From positions 29,347,501 to 29,411,500 of the forward strand of contig BSBM01000370.1 of the NCBI GenBank assembly GCA_027924585.1: a DNA stretch of 64,000 nt. Direction: 5' to 3'. Positions 37,101-52,100 of the stretch are shown piece after piece; the stretch's first letter is position 1, and each line of letters starts with the position of its first letter. The notes below the pieces were generated by a model, which did no database searches, was not told the origin of the DNA, and saw nothing but the letters and a program-made list of their open reading frames with translations. The position numbers and the translations under genes are program-made. The stretch comes from Larix kaempferi (lineage: Eukaryota; Streptophyta; Pinopsida; Pinales; Pinaceae).

Positions 37101-40100
37101 GATAGAGAAGAAATGGCTCCCCGATCTTGGATCTTCTTGAAAGAGCCTTGGATTTCACTTGGTAATTGAGAGAAACACTTGTATTTGGCTCCAAGAAAAG
37201 GAGATGCAACTTAGCTCAACCTCTTACTTGGGAAGGTGATTTGCAAACAAATCCTATCACACTTGCAACACAGATATTAGATCTAGTACTTTCTAGTAAT
37301 TGAAATAAAAAAACATGAAATATAACTGAATATGACAATGCTCTACCAATTCTCTAAAAGTAAAGAAGTTAGCAGATAACTTGAAACTACAAATATCTAC
37401 TCTTATGTGCTTCAAAGAGCCTTCTAAAACATAAACTAATTATTTATATAATTTAGATCAACAAAGCATGAAAGAATTGAAATTATATCACCTCATATAC
37501 CAAGCACATGCATCAATGGATCACACCTCACGAGCCTCCAAAGTCTTCAACTTTATTCAGATGGTTGTACAAAGGCAACAAGCATTACAATACAAATCTT
37601 GCAGAGGTTCCTTGCATCCACCCTTTACATGGAGCAAGTAAGTGCCTTGCTTAAATAGGAAAATCCAAAGGAGAGGGGTGCATGAGTTAGGGGGGCGCAT
37701 CCCCTGATGTGAGGAGAGAAAAGGGCATTGAACAATATGTTAACTAGCACTTTGGTTGGTGTGATATGAGGTGGCAGCCACCTCACAAGAGGGGCGCCCC
37801 TCTTCACATTCAAACCATCACCCTATCCTTTACGAGCTTCATGCATGGAAAGTCACCCACACGTGAAGGATGGCGCATCCTTTAATTTGATATCACACAT
37901 TACTTTAATACTTTGACTTTATAACATGTGCATTTATCCATTTTAATGGGCCGCCTTTCATTTGAGACTAATTAGCCACCTTTTCCCATACTTTTAAACA
38001 TTTTTTTGGATTTTCTAACCTTTGTCCTTTTGTGCAATTTGTAGCACACTTAGCATTTAAGTGCTGTTTTGTCGCCTCTTTAAGAAGAAATGCCACAAAT
38101 GACAATTTAATCACTCAAAACCTAGGAAAAGTGACTCCTAGGTTAAAGAGGATGCTCCGAGCGTGAAAACAAGCATCCCCACGCCAAATTTCGCCTCGAG
38201 ACCATGCTTTTGTTACACTTTGAAATTTTCCAATTAAACCATTAAAACTGGTCTAATTTTACAGAAAAATTTATTTTTATCGGAATTGACTCAAACTCCT
38301 AGGGGACCTAGTGCATGTCCATACGACTTATTATTGATGGCTAACCTGTAAAAATACATAGACACTTAGGCTTTAATAACCTCCCTAGGTTTGACCACCA
38401 TGGTAAATACTCTAGCTTTGGAGGTGTGAGTGAAAAACTCGAGAATTATATGCCACTGAAGCGCAACGCATAATTCCTAAGGAAAAAACACTTGGAGTAT
38501 TCCCTTGATAGCTAAACCTAAGGTAGGTCAAGCCTTTACAAAATGACCATGCTTAGACCAACTTATTACAATTCCCTATGGGGGTATGGACATACAATTT
38601 ATTACAAAGAAGCCAAAATTGGCCCTGCAAAAGACTTCTGAACTTCTGAACACTGATAATGAACACTGAACATGTTCATAACACTGCCGGCTCCCAAGAA
38701 GTCCATCTATGGTACAAAATGATCCTCCTCGTGATGTAAGACCTTTCTAGTGATGTAAAATGATCCTCCTCATTCATCAAGGCGTTTGAGAAATTGGACA
38801 TTATTTTTGGATGTTAGATTATGGTTTATGAGTCGTTTTCACTGGTTTTGGTAGCTTGTCTTCAAAAGAGTCATTCTCTCACACCATAGCTCTGTTGGAG
38901 GTGTATGATATATGGTGAAAAGTTTGTCTCATGAGATTTCTAGTGGTGCAAAACGCTGATCCTAGTTCCCAAGGGTGTTAGAGCTACAACTTCTTTTTGG
39001 TCATCTAATTTTGGTTTTTGGGGCTATGTTGCTATATAGTTTTATGCATGATGGTGATTACGAGGACTATTTGTGAGTTGATACATCATCTTCTTTGTGC
39101 ATACTCTCCTAGCACGCATGTGGAGGCATGATTATATTATTGTATTGATGAGTTGGAATGGTAGCACACATGTTGAGGCACTTTGCTCATCTTTTACTAC
39201 ATGTGGGGGTTTTATTGCACTTATGTTGAGGTTCTTCCCCACTTCATGGAGTATTGCACATAGATCTATTTGTTGGTTGAGGGTTTGACCCCTTGATGTA
39301 TGGAAGCAACCTCTTGCACTTGTTGCCTTGTTCTACATTCTTTGGTTTTCCCTTGATGACTGCCCACCCTTTGGAGGGTTTTTTACACATTCATCTAGGC
39401 GATTTTTGATGGGACGTTTTTAGAGGGGCATCCTTGCTTCGAGAGCAGTTATCGTTTGATAGAGTGCCTAGAGTTGTGCCATTTCAACGTAACTAGTTGC
39501 AAAGTGGTTGTAGGATTTTTGAAAAGTGGTTATAGTAGAAAATATGATAAATATTGAGGAATTTAGAAATTAGAGAATTGCCATTGAAAGAGTCGCACCG
39601 TATTTTTGTTGTGCATGCCTTTTGGAACCTTTTCATGGAGAGCATTCACCGTATTTTAGGAAGAGCTCCACCTTTTAAGTCCTTTTTCTCGGAGCAGACA
39701 TGTTGGAGAGCCTTTGGAGGCTAGGTCATGGACTTTTCTTGTCATCTTTCACCCTTGATTCATGGAGGGACCCTCCTTTTGGGCCCGTTATCACAAATAT
39801 TGGAGCTGCCACTAAAGGGTATCCTACCTATCCGGGATGGTAGAGGTGGGGCAGCTAAACCTAAGACACTGCAAGGGCCTTGTTCACCACTTGATTGAGT
39901 GGTTGTCACACCGAACAGGCTCTTGTCGCTTTAGATCGTGCTGAGAGCACGATCAAGGGGGAGACCTTAGCCAACCAATGAAGGCTAGCGAACCAACACA
40001 AGACACACCAAAGGATATGAACTTGACTAAACAATGAAGCCTTGAGTTGATTATTCTAGATCTATGAAATGACTGTGGGATAAAGGAGTTATGGACTGGT

Positions 40101-43100
40101 TGAGAGGTTTGATAGATATAAGAAATGTTCAACCTTAAATATTTACCCCTACAGAGAGAATTATGAACTAGATCTAGATAGATCTAGTGCCAATAAAAGC
40201 TACCCAAATTATTCCACCTAGGGTTTAAGTAATAAAATGTAAGATGGCTACAAATGAGGCTTTTTGAGGATTAATGGCACTTAGATTGGTTGCTTGGGAT
40301 TAGATCTAAGCTTTGAAAGAGAAACACGCGACACCCAAATCGTAGATCGGGGCAAATGATCAAATTCCCAAGGAGGGCGAATTCCTCATAGAGGACCAGT
40401 GCTTGATAAAGGGTAAATGGAGTCTCTTTATGCTCAAATTTAGTCTCTAAGGGTTTGAGAGGATTTCCAACTTGGGTTTTTTAATTATAAGCCCAAAAGA
40501 TCACCCGATCTACTACTTCTAACAAACTAGGGGTTTAAACTTTAAATTTTTATGTGACTTATGGAATACAAATTGGAAGAAGAGAAAAAATTGATAGATC
40601 TTACTTGTAAATCTTGCGACCACCAAATGCAATGATGATCCCTTCACCTAGTTACAATTTCGAACTAGATCTTGCCAGTTCCAAGCTAGATCAATTGGTC
40701 CAAGTGGAGGAAGTGTGCCCCTCTTCCCTGCAAATGCAAACAACAAATGTTAGATTTGATCTACAAGAAAAAGAGAATAGAAAGACATCTCAAGAAATAA
40801 ATCAATGACACAAAGCACAATTGGATACTGCCTGAGATGAAACGATTAAGAGAGAGAGAGAGAGATGGAGATCCCTCACAATCGCCCTCCACTAAATCGC
40901 ACCCCTGCAAAACCAAATTGGCCTCCACAAATTTGTCTTGAAAACACCATGATTTTGCTCAAATGTCTAAGAAAAAGGCTTTACAATCATGCATAAGAAC
41001 ATTCATCAAAGATTTGCAAGAATTTTCTTCAAAAAGAAATAAATCAATGACACAAAGCACAATTGGATACTGCCTGAGATGAAACGATTCAGAGAGAGAG
41101 AGAGATGGAGATCCCTCACAATCACCCTCCACTAAATCGCACCCCTGCAAAACCAAATTGGCCTCCACAAATTTGTCTTGAAAACACCATTATTTTGCTC
41201 AAATGTCTAAGAAAAAGGCTTTACAATCATGCATAAGAACATTCATCAAAGATTTGCAAGCATTTTCTTCAAAAAATTCTCTTTATTGCCAAAGATTCAA
41301 GAGCCAAAATTCACTTACAATGAGTGAGAGATCGAATAAATTGATCCTCACAATGCTAAATCCCTAGCTCCAAAGAGACGGAGGGCTAGGATCAAAAGAT
41401 AATACCAATGAAGCACCACTCGCGAGTCTTGGCGAGTTGACCTCTAATTCGGGTAATCGCGTGAGACTTGTCGTTGACTCGAAAAACTCGAATGGACTCG
41501 GGTTGAACTCGGCACAGACTCGGCAAGTGTAAAAAAATATCTTGCGGAACTGGCACGGGCGTCGACTCTTCTCCTGTTCGGGTTGATCGTTTTTGGAGGG
41601 AAAAATGACGTGATAAAGCGCCCACGCCATATGCTTATTCATCACTGTTCATTCATCGTTCTGCCAATGGTGCTGAGTGGGCGAATTCATCAGTCGTAGA
41701 GAGTGGGCAAATTCATCAGTGGTGTTGAGTGGGTGAATTCATGAGTCATGGAGAGTGGGCGAATTCATCAGTCGTGGAGAGTGGGCAAATTCATCAGTGG
41801 TGCAATGTAGTCTGTCAAGCATTTCTCATAATAACAAGTTCAAACTGTTGTCACACAGTGCTAAACCAAGGGCGACTTGTCCTCCCTTTAGTGGTTTATG
41901 GTTTTGTGCCCAAAAATTACTATATTTTAAGTTTTTTCCTATTTGTCGAGTCTGTCCCGGGTCTTTCCTGAGTCTTTTCGGAGTCGACGAGTCAACTGCT
42001 AGGCGAGTCTTTGCCGAGTTCGAGTCGTGCAACATTGGACAATACATCAAGATCAATGACAAATAATGTGCTGGACAATATACATGAGATCACTTAAAAG
42101 AGGGGGATGCACTTTCCTCAATGACGTTTAGGGTAGCAACATAAATTAAGATATCATGGTACAACATAATAATGAGTGAGGGGGTGCTAAGAGGTCCAAA
42201 GTCTTTCCACTAGCATCCCCTAGTACATCAACATAAGATACATCATGTAATCATCATGGTACAACTAGGAAGTGCACCCCCTCTATGGAAGATGACGCCC
42301 CCCAAGGGAAGAATAAAATAATGTGGACCCCTACAATAATGTAGACCATGCCGTAAGGTGTCTAGAGCATCAATATAATCCATCGAACAAAAAACATGCC
42401 ATTTCCTTGCCCCATTAAGCAAAATCGAATTCCTTGCTAGCCATTTTCACCTTTTTCATGCAATTTTTCCATGGTACTCTGCTGATGGAAAATAAACTGG
42501 CCATATCATCAAGTACCTGTGCCTGAAACTGAGATCTAAGTGCACCAATGGAGAATGTCCAAATCCACTGGGAATGAATACTCATACACTATATGTCCAT
42601 CAAGAAATATATTTGGAAGCTCAACCATGCCAGAATAATTAAAATATGGCCTGTAAATGCTGATAATAATAAAAATAATGCAAGCCACCATGAAAAATCA
42701 CTGTTTGGAGCATGAAACCATCTAATGAACATCAAACAATATTGAATAACCAAAATCGAACTTTGTCAGCCAAACTCATCCTGGACCCTGCTGTTGACTT
42801 GGTCAAACTGGTTTGACCAGGTCACAAATGATCAAAATAATCATCCAGACTGAAAACAACTGATCCTGCATGTACAAATGGATGAAATATGCTTGCTTAT
42901 TTATATTAGTCGCAAGCTTAAAGCATTAAGTGGTATTATAATGGCGACCATAAATAAAATCATCAACAGTAAGTCTAAATCAAAGCAATACCTCACTCCA
43001 AGTAAAAGGCTCAAGTGTATACTCATTTATAGACTTGACCATTTTGCTAGCTATGGGTGAGGTGGATGAAACAAGGCTAGGCTAAGGGGATTTGACTTGA

Positions 43101-46100
43101 CAACCTCAACACTATGATATCTTGGACATGAGGGAAAGGGGAATCCACTTATACATATGCCGGATAGAAGACACTAGGGAATGGCGGTGCCTCACAAATG
43201 GGTAGAGTGCTTAGAAGGTTTCCAATAAACTCTAGACAAGCATCCTTTATTGAATTTGATTCATTGTCAGCTTTTTGCACAATTAGAATTTAACATTTAA
43301 TACTTTGATCATCTTTCATTAGCCAACCTCCAAGAGAAGGTGCCCTGAATAGCCTTGCGGGCCTCAAATAATGACTCAGTCTTACCACCATTGCCCGCCA
43401 CCATCCATAGGTGCGATGGAGTTACCACCTTGTTGCCCTATAGGGGCAAATGACCTTACATCATATAAGGGATGAGTGCTCGTCCCTTGGCCACTAACTA
43501 GCTACAAAATATTTTTATTTATTTGCTTAGTATTTAAAAACACTTTTGTTGCTGACTTTTGCATCCATTTATATATAGCATTTATGCGTTCCGATGCTTT
43601 TGTGGGAATACTTGTTTTCAAGGAATAAGGGAGAACATTCTGGTGACACTAGCCACACAACTGATCCACCTTGCATCATACACATAGACTAGAAGGGACT
43701 AGGCCACACACTCCAGAACCGAGACACAAAGTAATCATGGAGTCTATCCGACACAAAGGCATCAGTGGGGGAGTCCTCGATTTCACTAGTCAAAGTACAA
43801 GTCGGGATCAATCCAAAGACGGAAGATAACGGATGGATGGAGACAGTGAAAAGGCGATGCCATGACTAGCAAAAGCACTAGGGAATGACCAAGTCCATAC
43901 TATGACAAGGGAAAAGACCAATGAGTATACACAAGAACCTCTCACTCAAAGAGAATTAATCACTTCTACTGTAGACCATCAATAAGGAACAAATATAGAA
44001 CATCACCAATGCATAGCCACTATACACTCACTCCACTTACTAAGATAAGTAAACGAGTAAAATAAACATCCAAGTACAATAACCATATATCTGCTGGGTC
44101 ATATACCTGTAACTGCAATTGTAAACATCTGATAAACACTGGAACACTGCTACTGTGTGCATCTTGGAGCACCATAATCATCCATATCTGATTTGTGCAA
44201 GTGAAAAATGGCTAACTCAGTCTCTGACCTGGGGTCATGGGGCTCAGTCCTGACATGAAACTGACTGTGTACATGCTCAGGGTCCACTGAATATAAGAGT
44301 GATCATCATTAAAATTCTGATATGCTATTGATCTTGTGCATATGATAGCATAGGACTGGCTCAAAAATGTGCTCAAAACTGGTCTGCAATCATGGTATCT
44401 CCCTGCTACTATGGATGTGACAACATGGCCTTATCTCTCTTGGATATTGTACTTGTGGCTTTGACTACCATATTTCATGGATGTAGTTAGAGTTTGTTAG
44501 GGTTTGTTGGAGTATTTTGGTTTTGTTTGCTCCATCCTCAGCTAGATCTAGGATTTTATTACTTGTTTATTGTTGTAATGAGAAGGATTGAAACCTATAT
44601 AAGGGTTGTCTCTCATTCATTTCTCATGGTTGGAATTTTCGGAGTTCTCTCTCTCTTGAACTTAATTGATACATCTTTTCTTGGAGAAAATCTTCTTGTA
44701 AGGGTTCCCTTCTTGTTCATGTGTGGTGCTTTGATTTTGCTTGGAGATTCATGGTTGTAAGCTGTATTGGGTATTTACATTGCTATTTCTATGCTTTTGC
44801 TTGGGCCATTGAATGGATATTACTACTTTGTTGGAGAAAGGGGTTTTAATCTCTATTTCATCTTTTCTTTGCATGTTTATTTATTCGAGAGTTATGTGTT
44901 GTATCTTTACCTTGATTTGAATTGTGCAACCTTAAGCCTTTATTAATAGAGTGCAACCGCAAAAGCTGGAAAGTGTTAGATTTTGGTAGCTCGGGGGTAC
45001 TTCTGCAGTGTTGGTGCTTAGTCTGCAGAAGTGACCGAGCAAATGTCTCTCTTTAATAACTTGACTTTATTAAAGTGATCTTTATAAAGTTAAGTGGGTC
45101 TTTTATTATTTAATGAATAAAAGTGTGTTTTATAAAGTTGAGTCACTTAGGTGATTTAAGTGATCTCAATGAGAGATTAAGTCACGATCGTTAGATCGTG
45201 AGGCGAGATTTAATCTTGGCCATTGAGGTTTATAGTTAGGGTAATTATTCATTAATGAGATTATAAAAATGACATTTAAAGAGTGATGAGGCACATTCTT
45301 TGAGAGAGAGAAGAAAGAGGAGAGGAAGCAAAAGAGAAAGGAGAGAAGGAGTAGCTTGAGGGCGTGATTTCTAAGGAGGGAGGGAATGCAAGCCGAGATC
45401 ATACTCAGCCCTAAAGTAGACTGTACAATGCTGTTTCAGTAGACCATACTATGTATTTATGACAGCTGTGCAATCTATCTATTGCACAGAAATCAAGGTG
45501 TTGTTTTGAACTTATTTTGAGGCATCTATTGTTGCAAAGTGAGACTGCATAGGCCGTATGTTGAAGGTACAGAAGTCTGAAAGTATAGGGCATGATTCCC
45601 AAGGCAGATTTCTAAGGTTGGTGCCCGTACATAGGCCATACAACAGAGTTGGAACAAAAAACTAGGAGGTTGCTATGTGTGTTGAGATAAGTACATGTGT
45701 ATTTAATGCTGATTATGCAAGCTGTAAACTCATTTTCTGAGTGCTCATAATATAAGTATTCTCTCTCTACTGTTTTCCCTTCGAGGTTTTTCTAGGGGCA
45801 TTGCCCAAAATTCTATGTGTCAAATGAATGGTTGAATATTTGTTGATTGTTCTATTTCTGTTGTAGATTGCTTAGTTATTTGTATTTCTATGTTGTCAAA
45901 TGAAGTGTTTGACGAAACTTCTACAAGAAAAAAACTAAGTGTTGTATAAAATTTTACATGGTATCAGAGCGAAGGTTCTGAAGTTCAGTGGTCATATTTT
46001 GGCACAATTGTATTGCAGGGATTGCAGGGGTTATTGCTTGGAAGAAGGAAGGGAAATACTGTTGGTCAGTTGGGTAGAGATGGCTTCTATAGGGGTTGAG

Positions 46101-49100
46101 GTATGAGAATAGATTGCAGGGAGCAGAGAACTTCAATCCGTGGAAGGAGAGGGTGAGATTACTGTTGGAAGAATGTGAGTTGTGGGACATTGTTGAAAAG
46201 ACAGTTCAGATTCCCACGGATCCTGATCCATTGGCTAAGTACAATAATAAGAATGTGAAAGCTAAGAGGGTTCTTCTTGATGCCATTAAAGACCAGATCA
46301 TACCTCATGTTACAGGTAAAAAGAATGCCTATGAGATGTGGGCAGCCTTGATTAAGCTGTATCAGAGTGATAACCAAAACAGGAAGATGGTTTTGAGAGA
46401 GAAGCTTAGGCATACCGGGATGACAAAGACAGATAATCACATCATACCTTATAAGAATCCCACAGGTGCGAGATGAGTTGGGAACTGTTGGAGAGAAGTT
46501 AGAAGATGCAGAATTGGTGAGGACTGCCTTAAATGGTTTTTCAAAACCATGTGATGCATTTGTTCAGTGAATTGTTTCCAGGGAGAAATCACCTGTTTGG
46601 GCAAGACTGTGGGATGATTTCATCCAGGAGGAGACTCGGCAACAAGTCTCTAGAACAGTCAGAGTAAGTATGTGTCTAGCACAGTTAGAGTAAGGATGAC
46701 GAGGATGAGGAAAATGTGGCCCTTTCAACAAAAGGAAGAAGGCCTCGAGCAGTGGCGCTACTTCAGAGAAGGACATGAGCAAAGTGAGATGCTTTGCATT
46801 TCACAAGATGGGCCACTATGTAGGCTAGTCACTAGTGTCCATACAAGAAGAAGAAGAAAGAAACACAGGCAACAACAACATCGACCGAGGTTGATGAGTT
46901 TGCTGAGAAGTTTGAGAAAGAGTTCTCTCTAGTCTCCTTTGTTTCGAGCAATGGTAGTATAGGGTTTGAGGACGCTAGGGCATGGATAGTGGATAGTGGA
47001 TCATCTCGCCATATGACGAGGATATGGTCGATATTTCTTAGTATTTAAGAGACTCATTCAAACTAAATTGTGGATAGTGGAGTTGACACCATACATGCAG
47101 TGAGGGGGTTGGATGCGTTAGATTCCAGTTAGAATCAGGAGGTTTTCTGGAGGTGGGCGAGGTGTTGTTTGTTCCAAGGTTGAAGGCAAACTTGCTCTCA
47201 GTTTCAACTTTGGAGGTAGATGGATATGTAGTCTTGTTCCGGGGTGGTTAGGTGTTTATCTATCCAGTGGGAATTGCTCCGATTGCAGCAGTATTGCTTG
47301 GTGACCGAAGAGACATGATGCACATAGTGCAAGGACAACCTATGTATGGTGAGTCCGGGTGGATTTTAGATTCAGAGAGAGTGTCAGTGACAGATGGATG
47401 TGAGGCTTCATCTAGGGTTGAAGGTAAACTTGCTCTCAGTTTCAACTTTGGAGGTAGATGGATATGCAGTCCTGTTCCGGGGTGGTTAGGTGTTTATCTA
47501 TCCAGTGGGAATTGCTCCGATTGCAGCAGTATTGCTTGGTGACTGAAGAGACATGATGCACATAGTGCAAGGACAACCTATGTATGGTGAGTCCGGGTGG
47601 ATTTTGGATTCAGAGAGAGTGTCAGTGACAGATGAATGTGAGGCTTCATCTAGTTTTGTCAGAAAACTTAGTTGGTATGAGATGACATTGCAGGATGCTC
47701 AAGCGCATGATGAGACTCCTCGAAGCATGGGTGATTGGCATAGAGTCTCAACTCAGGCTGCAGGACATGTAGAAGGACATGCTTCTTGTTGAAATATTGT
47801 AACTTCAAAGAATATTCTATTGTATTTTATTCTTGTAATTTATTCGGAGATGTTTTATTCCTCCGTCGGGATGTCATTATTGTATTTGATTATGTAAAGT
47901 CATTGAGGTAAATCCTCCCATGTAAGTTGGGGCAATAGATCCCCTTTGAGTCATTTGTAATGGGGTGTTCAAGTCCCCTAGAGAAGTCGGCCCAGTGAGC
48001 ATTAGGTTAAGTTGTTAGGGGCTGACCTAGTTAGGGAAAAAGTCAAGTGGAAGATAAAGTATAAATAGAAGTGATGTGCTCCTCATTTGGACACACACTC
48101 ACTTGTGTATTGCGCATAGGAGAGAGAGAGATATCTGCAAGGAGAAGGAGCACTTGCTTGGGGATTTTATCTTTGTACTTTTTGGTCATCTATATTGAGG
48201 AAGTTTTGCTGGGATTTCTACCCCATGAGGGTTTCCCAGGCTAAATTTGTGTCTATCTTGTGATTGTGTTTCTTTTAGTGATCCTGTTTATGCTCTTGTT
48301 GTGAATTTGATTAAAACTTAACATGGTATCAGAGCTAACTTGAATAGGACAACTTTCACAAGGTGAAACTCTCTCTCTTCTTCCTTCGGCAAGAAATTAG
48401 GGTTTCTGTCAAAGTTGGAATTTTGAAAATCTAATTGCATAGAAAGATGCATCTCTTCAAAAGTGAAATTTTGAGCCCTAGATCGAAGTTTTTGAGTGGG
48501 TAGATATCCAGGAAAGTCAAACCCTAGTTTGACTTTTGGACCAGAAAAGCCAAAATACCAGAAAACCAGTGAACCATAAATCTGTTGCAGATTTGAAATT
48601 CGCAAGTCAATTTTGAGGGGTAAAAATTTGGAATCTCCAGAAAGCAAGTGTACTAGTCAACTCGCCCCAGTCAAGCACATCTCCTAGTATGGTGAGTTTT
48701 GCATTTCGAGAATTTTCATTTTTTGGTGACCTTCTAGATAAGATGGCCCCAAGCACTAAGCTTGAGGACAAGCTAGAAGAGATAGAGAATTTCCTAGCAT
48801 TGAAATATAGGATTGGCCTCATTCTTGAAGAGAATGATCTTTCCAAATACATCAAGGATGAAGTTGCAGAACCTGTAGAAAATGAAGCTAAGGAGAAGCA
48901 CAAGAAGGACCTGATTAGGGAAAAGAGAATCATTGCTGATTCTATCAAAGACCACTTGATTCCTCAAGTGTCATCCAAGAAGACCCCGAAGGAGATGTAT
49001 GATGCCCTAGCTCGAATGTATGAAGGGAAGAACATCAATATGAAGATGAATTTGAGAGCTCAATTAAAGAGTACCAAGATGAGCAAAGGAGAATCCATCC

Positions 49101-52100
49101 AAGACTACTTCACAAGGGTCTCCCTGTTCAGGGAGCAACTAGAGGCCATTGGAGACTCCCTTGATGAAGATGAGCTAGTAATGACTGCTCTCAATGGTCT
49201 CACTAGACCTTGGGATTCATTCATCCAGACTATGTGTGCCCGAAAGGAAAGCATGAAGTTCGACATTGTATGGGAAGATTGCATCCAAGAAGAGGCTAGA
49301 GTAGCCAATAGAGAAGCTCTACTTAAAGAAGATAATGAAGCCCTAGCCACCCATACCAAAAAAAGAAGAAGTCAATCTAACTTCAAGAAGGAAAACCACA
49401 AGGAGTCTCAGCGTCCCAAGAAGTTCCAAAGGACAAGAGGAAACAATCCAAGAAGAAACTACCCCAACTTTCAATGTTACTATTGTGATAAGATGGGACA
49501 TATTGCCAGAGATTGCCCTTTGAAGAAAGAAGAATACAAGAAGAGGAACAACAGCAAAAGACATCACGCACACCTAGCTGAAGATAATGAAGAAGAATCA
49601 GAAGATGAAGAACCTATCAGGAAGCAAGCAAAGGAATAAGTCGAAGAATATGTCTTGTGATAGTGGTGCTTCAAAGCACATGAAAGGAAAGAACAAGACT
49701 CTCTCCAACTTAGAAGAAAAGGACTCCCCTAAGAAAGTATCACTAGGAGAATAGGAGAAGCAAAATACAAGCTTGATGATGGAGTAGAGTTCACCATCAG
49801 ACATTCCAATAATACCTGTAAGGAGACTAGGATCAAAAGAGATCCTAGCAAACAAACAAAAATAAGTATTTGAATTGTCATTTCTATCACATTGTTTAAA
49901 TGATAGTATCCAGTTGTGTACACATTTATTTAGGATGTGTGTTAGGATGTTTGCAGTGTCATGCATGTGATGGGTAAGTAGCCTATGGTGCTATACAACA
50001 TTCCATTGCTACTTATCTAGAGTGAAAACTCTTTGCTGACATATTGGGAGTAGTGCACACTCTTAATAATGTCCTGGTAGAGATGGAAGGCATGTAGAAA
50101 GTTACCATATGAATATGGGATATGGATGAATGTTGTGGCATTGGCTAAGATAGTGTGAGTTATGTTTTTATGCATATATTTGGAAACTATGAGATGTTTC
50201 TAACCATGCTATTGAATTTGACTTGTAGGAAGTATCGTACAACTATTACCTACAAATGAAGAATGATGAGACTTGTTCCGTAGAACAAGTGACAATGGTT
50301 CAACTATAAAAGAATCTAGAAGAAATGTTCACGGGAAAGAACCTGAAGTGAGCCACCTCAAGATATTTGCTTGCCTAGCATATGTTACATACCAAAAGAA
50401 AAGAGAACCAAGTTGGACCCTTCCGGAAAGAAGGGAATATTTGTTGTATATTGTGAAGTCTCCAAAGCCTTTAGAATATACATTCCAGGATTCCATCACA
50501 TGGAAATCAGTAGAGATGTAACATTTGATGAAGAAGCGGTTCTCAAGAGATCCAGAAAATGCCAGTTGGAAGAAGTATATGAAGAAGATGTACCTCCCAG
50601 AAATGCAGAAGCTGCACCCTCCCCCAAAGATGAAACACTAGAAGACCATGATATGCTAGAACCTCAAGAACCTCCCACTATGAATATATCACAAAAGAGA
50701 AACCCTGCTTGGGCAAGAGAAATTATACAAGAAGCATAAAAGTATGGAGCTCCAGAAGGCTCCACAATAGCAAGCAAGAAACCAAATCCATTTTCTAGTT
50801 ATGTGGCTTTGATGTGTGATCTTGTAGATCAAGAACCTACCAGTTATGAAGAAGTGTACATAGAACAATCACAGGGATTTGAAGTTGAAGACAGACGGAC
50901 TCACGTATGCAAGTTGAAGAAGGCTCTGTATGGATTGAAGCAAGCTCCTAGAGCTTGGTACATAAGGATATATAGCTTTCTGATGAGCTTGGGCTTTACC
51001 AAAAGTAAAGCTGACCCTAACCTTTACTTTAAGGTTATGGATGATGAACCTGTCATACTATTTTTGTATGTGGATGATTTATTTCTGACAGGAAATGAGA
51101 AACAGATTGTAGAGTGTAAGAAGAAGCTCACTGAAGAATTTGAGATGAAAGACCTTGGATTGATGCACTATTTTCTAGGTCTAGAAGTGTGGTAGAGCCC
51201 AGAACGAATCTTTTTCAACCAGGGAAAGTATGCTGTGGAAATCCTAAAAATATTTGATATGTTGGAATGTAAAGCCATGGCCGCACCCATGGATACCAAC
51301 CTGAAGTTGTTAGTTGATGAATCTGATGTGACTCAGTACAGACATATTATTGGGTCGTTGATGTATTTGACGAATACTAAGCTAGATATATGCTTTGTTG
51401 TGAACACCCTGAGTCAGTATCTAGTTGAGCCTAGACGTGTTCACCTGGTAGCTGCAAAGCATGTGATGAGGTACCTGAAAGGTATGATAGACTTTAGTCT
51501 ATACTATGTTGGAGATCATGACTACAGATTGTATGGTTATATAGATGCAGATTGGGTTGGAAGTGTCTCAGACAGGAAGAGCACCTCTGGTGGATGTTAT
51601 TGTTTGGGATCCGCTATGATCTCATGGTTTAGCAGGAAGCAGTCTAGTGTTGCTCTCAACACAGCTGAAGTAGACTATATAGCAACTTGTTCTGCTAGTT
51701 GTGAGGCCATATGACTTCGGAAGTTGATGTCAGGACTATTTGACCTGGAGTTGGATACCATAGTGATTCTATGTACAACCAGAGTTGTATAAAGATGACG
51801 GAGAATCCAATGTTCCATGACAAGTCAAAGCACATAGAAATCCTGTATTTTTATATACGAGATATGGTACAGAAGGGAGCTATAAAGCTCCAGTATGTGA
51901 GCACTGATGAGCAAGTTACTGATGTGTTGACTAAGCCTTTGTCTCGAGTAAAGTTTGAGTACTTCCAAGACAAGCTTGGTGTGGTTCGAAAGAACCATTC
52001 CTTGAAAGGGGGAGCAGTGCTGATGCTGATGATGATGATGTTGCAGTGGGATTGTATCATCCTTGGATACATTTCCTAAAGGGATACGTAGACTCTTGTC

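Noticed and set aside
34973-37214. A single hAT element from CTAAGTTACCG (34973) to GCAACTTAG (about 37214)
   Set aside because: The flanking 8-mers do not match, and the interval contains a solo LTR with its own target duplication and other unrelated sequence. The right match is probably coincidence.
48607-48948. Minus-strand ORFs over the inner copia gag
   Set aside because: Antisense shadows of the intact Gag reading frame.
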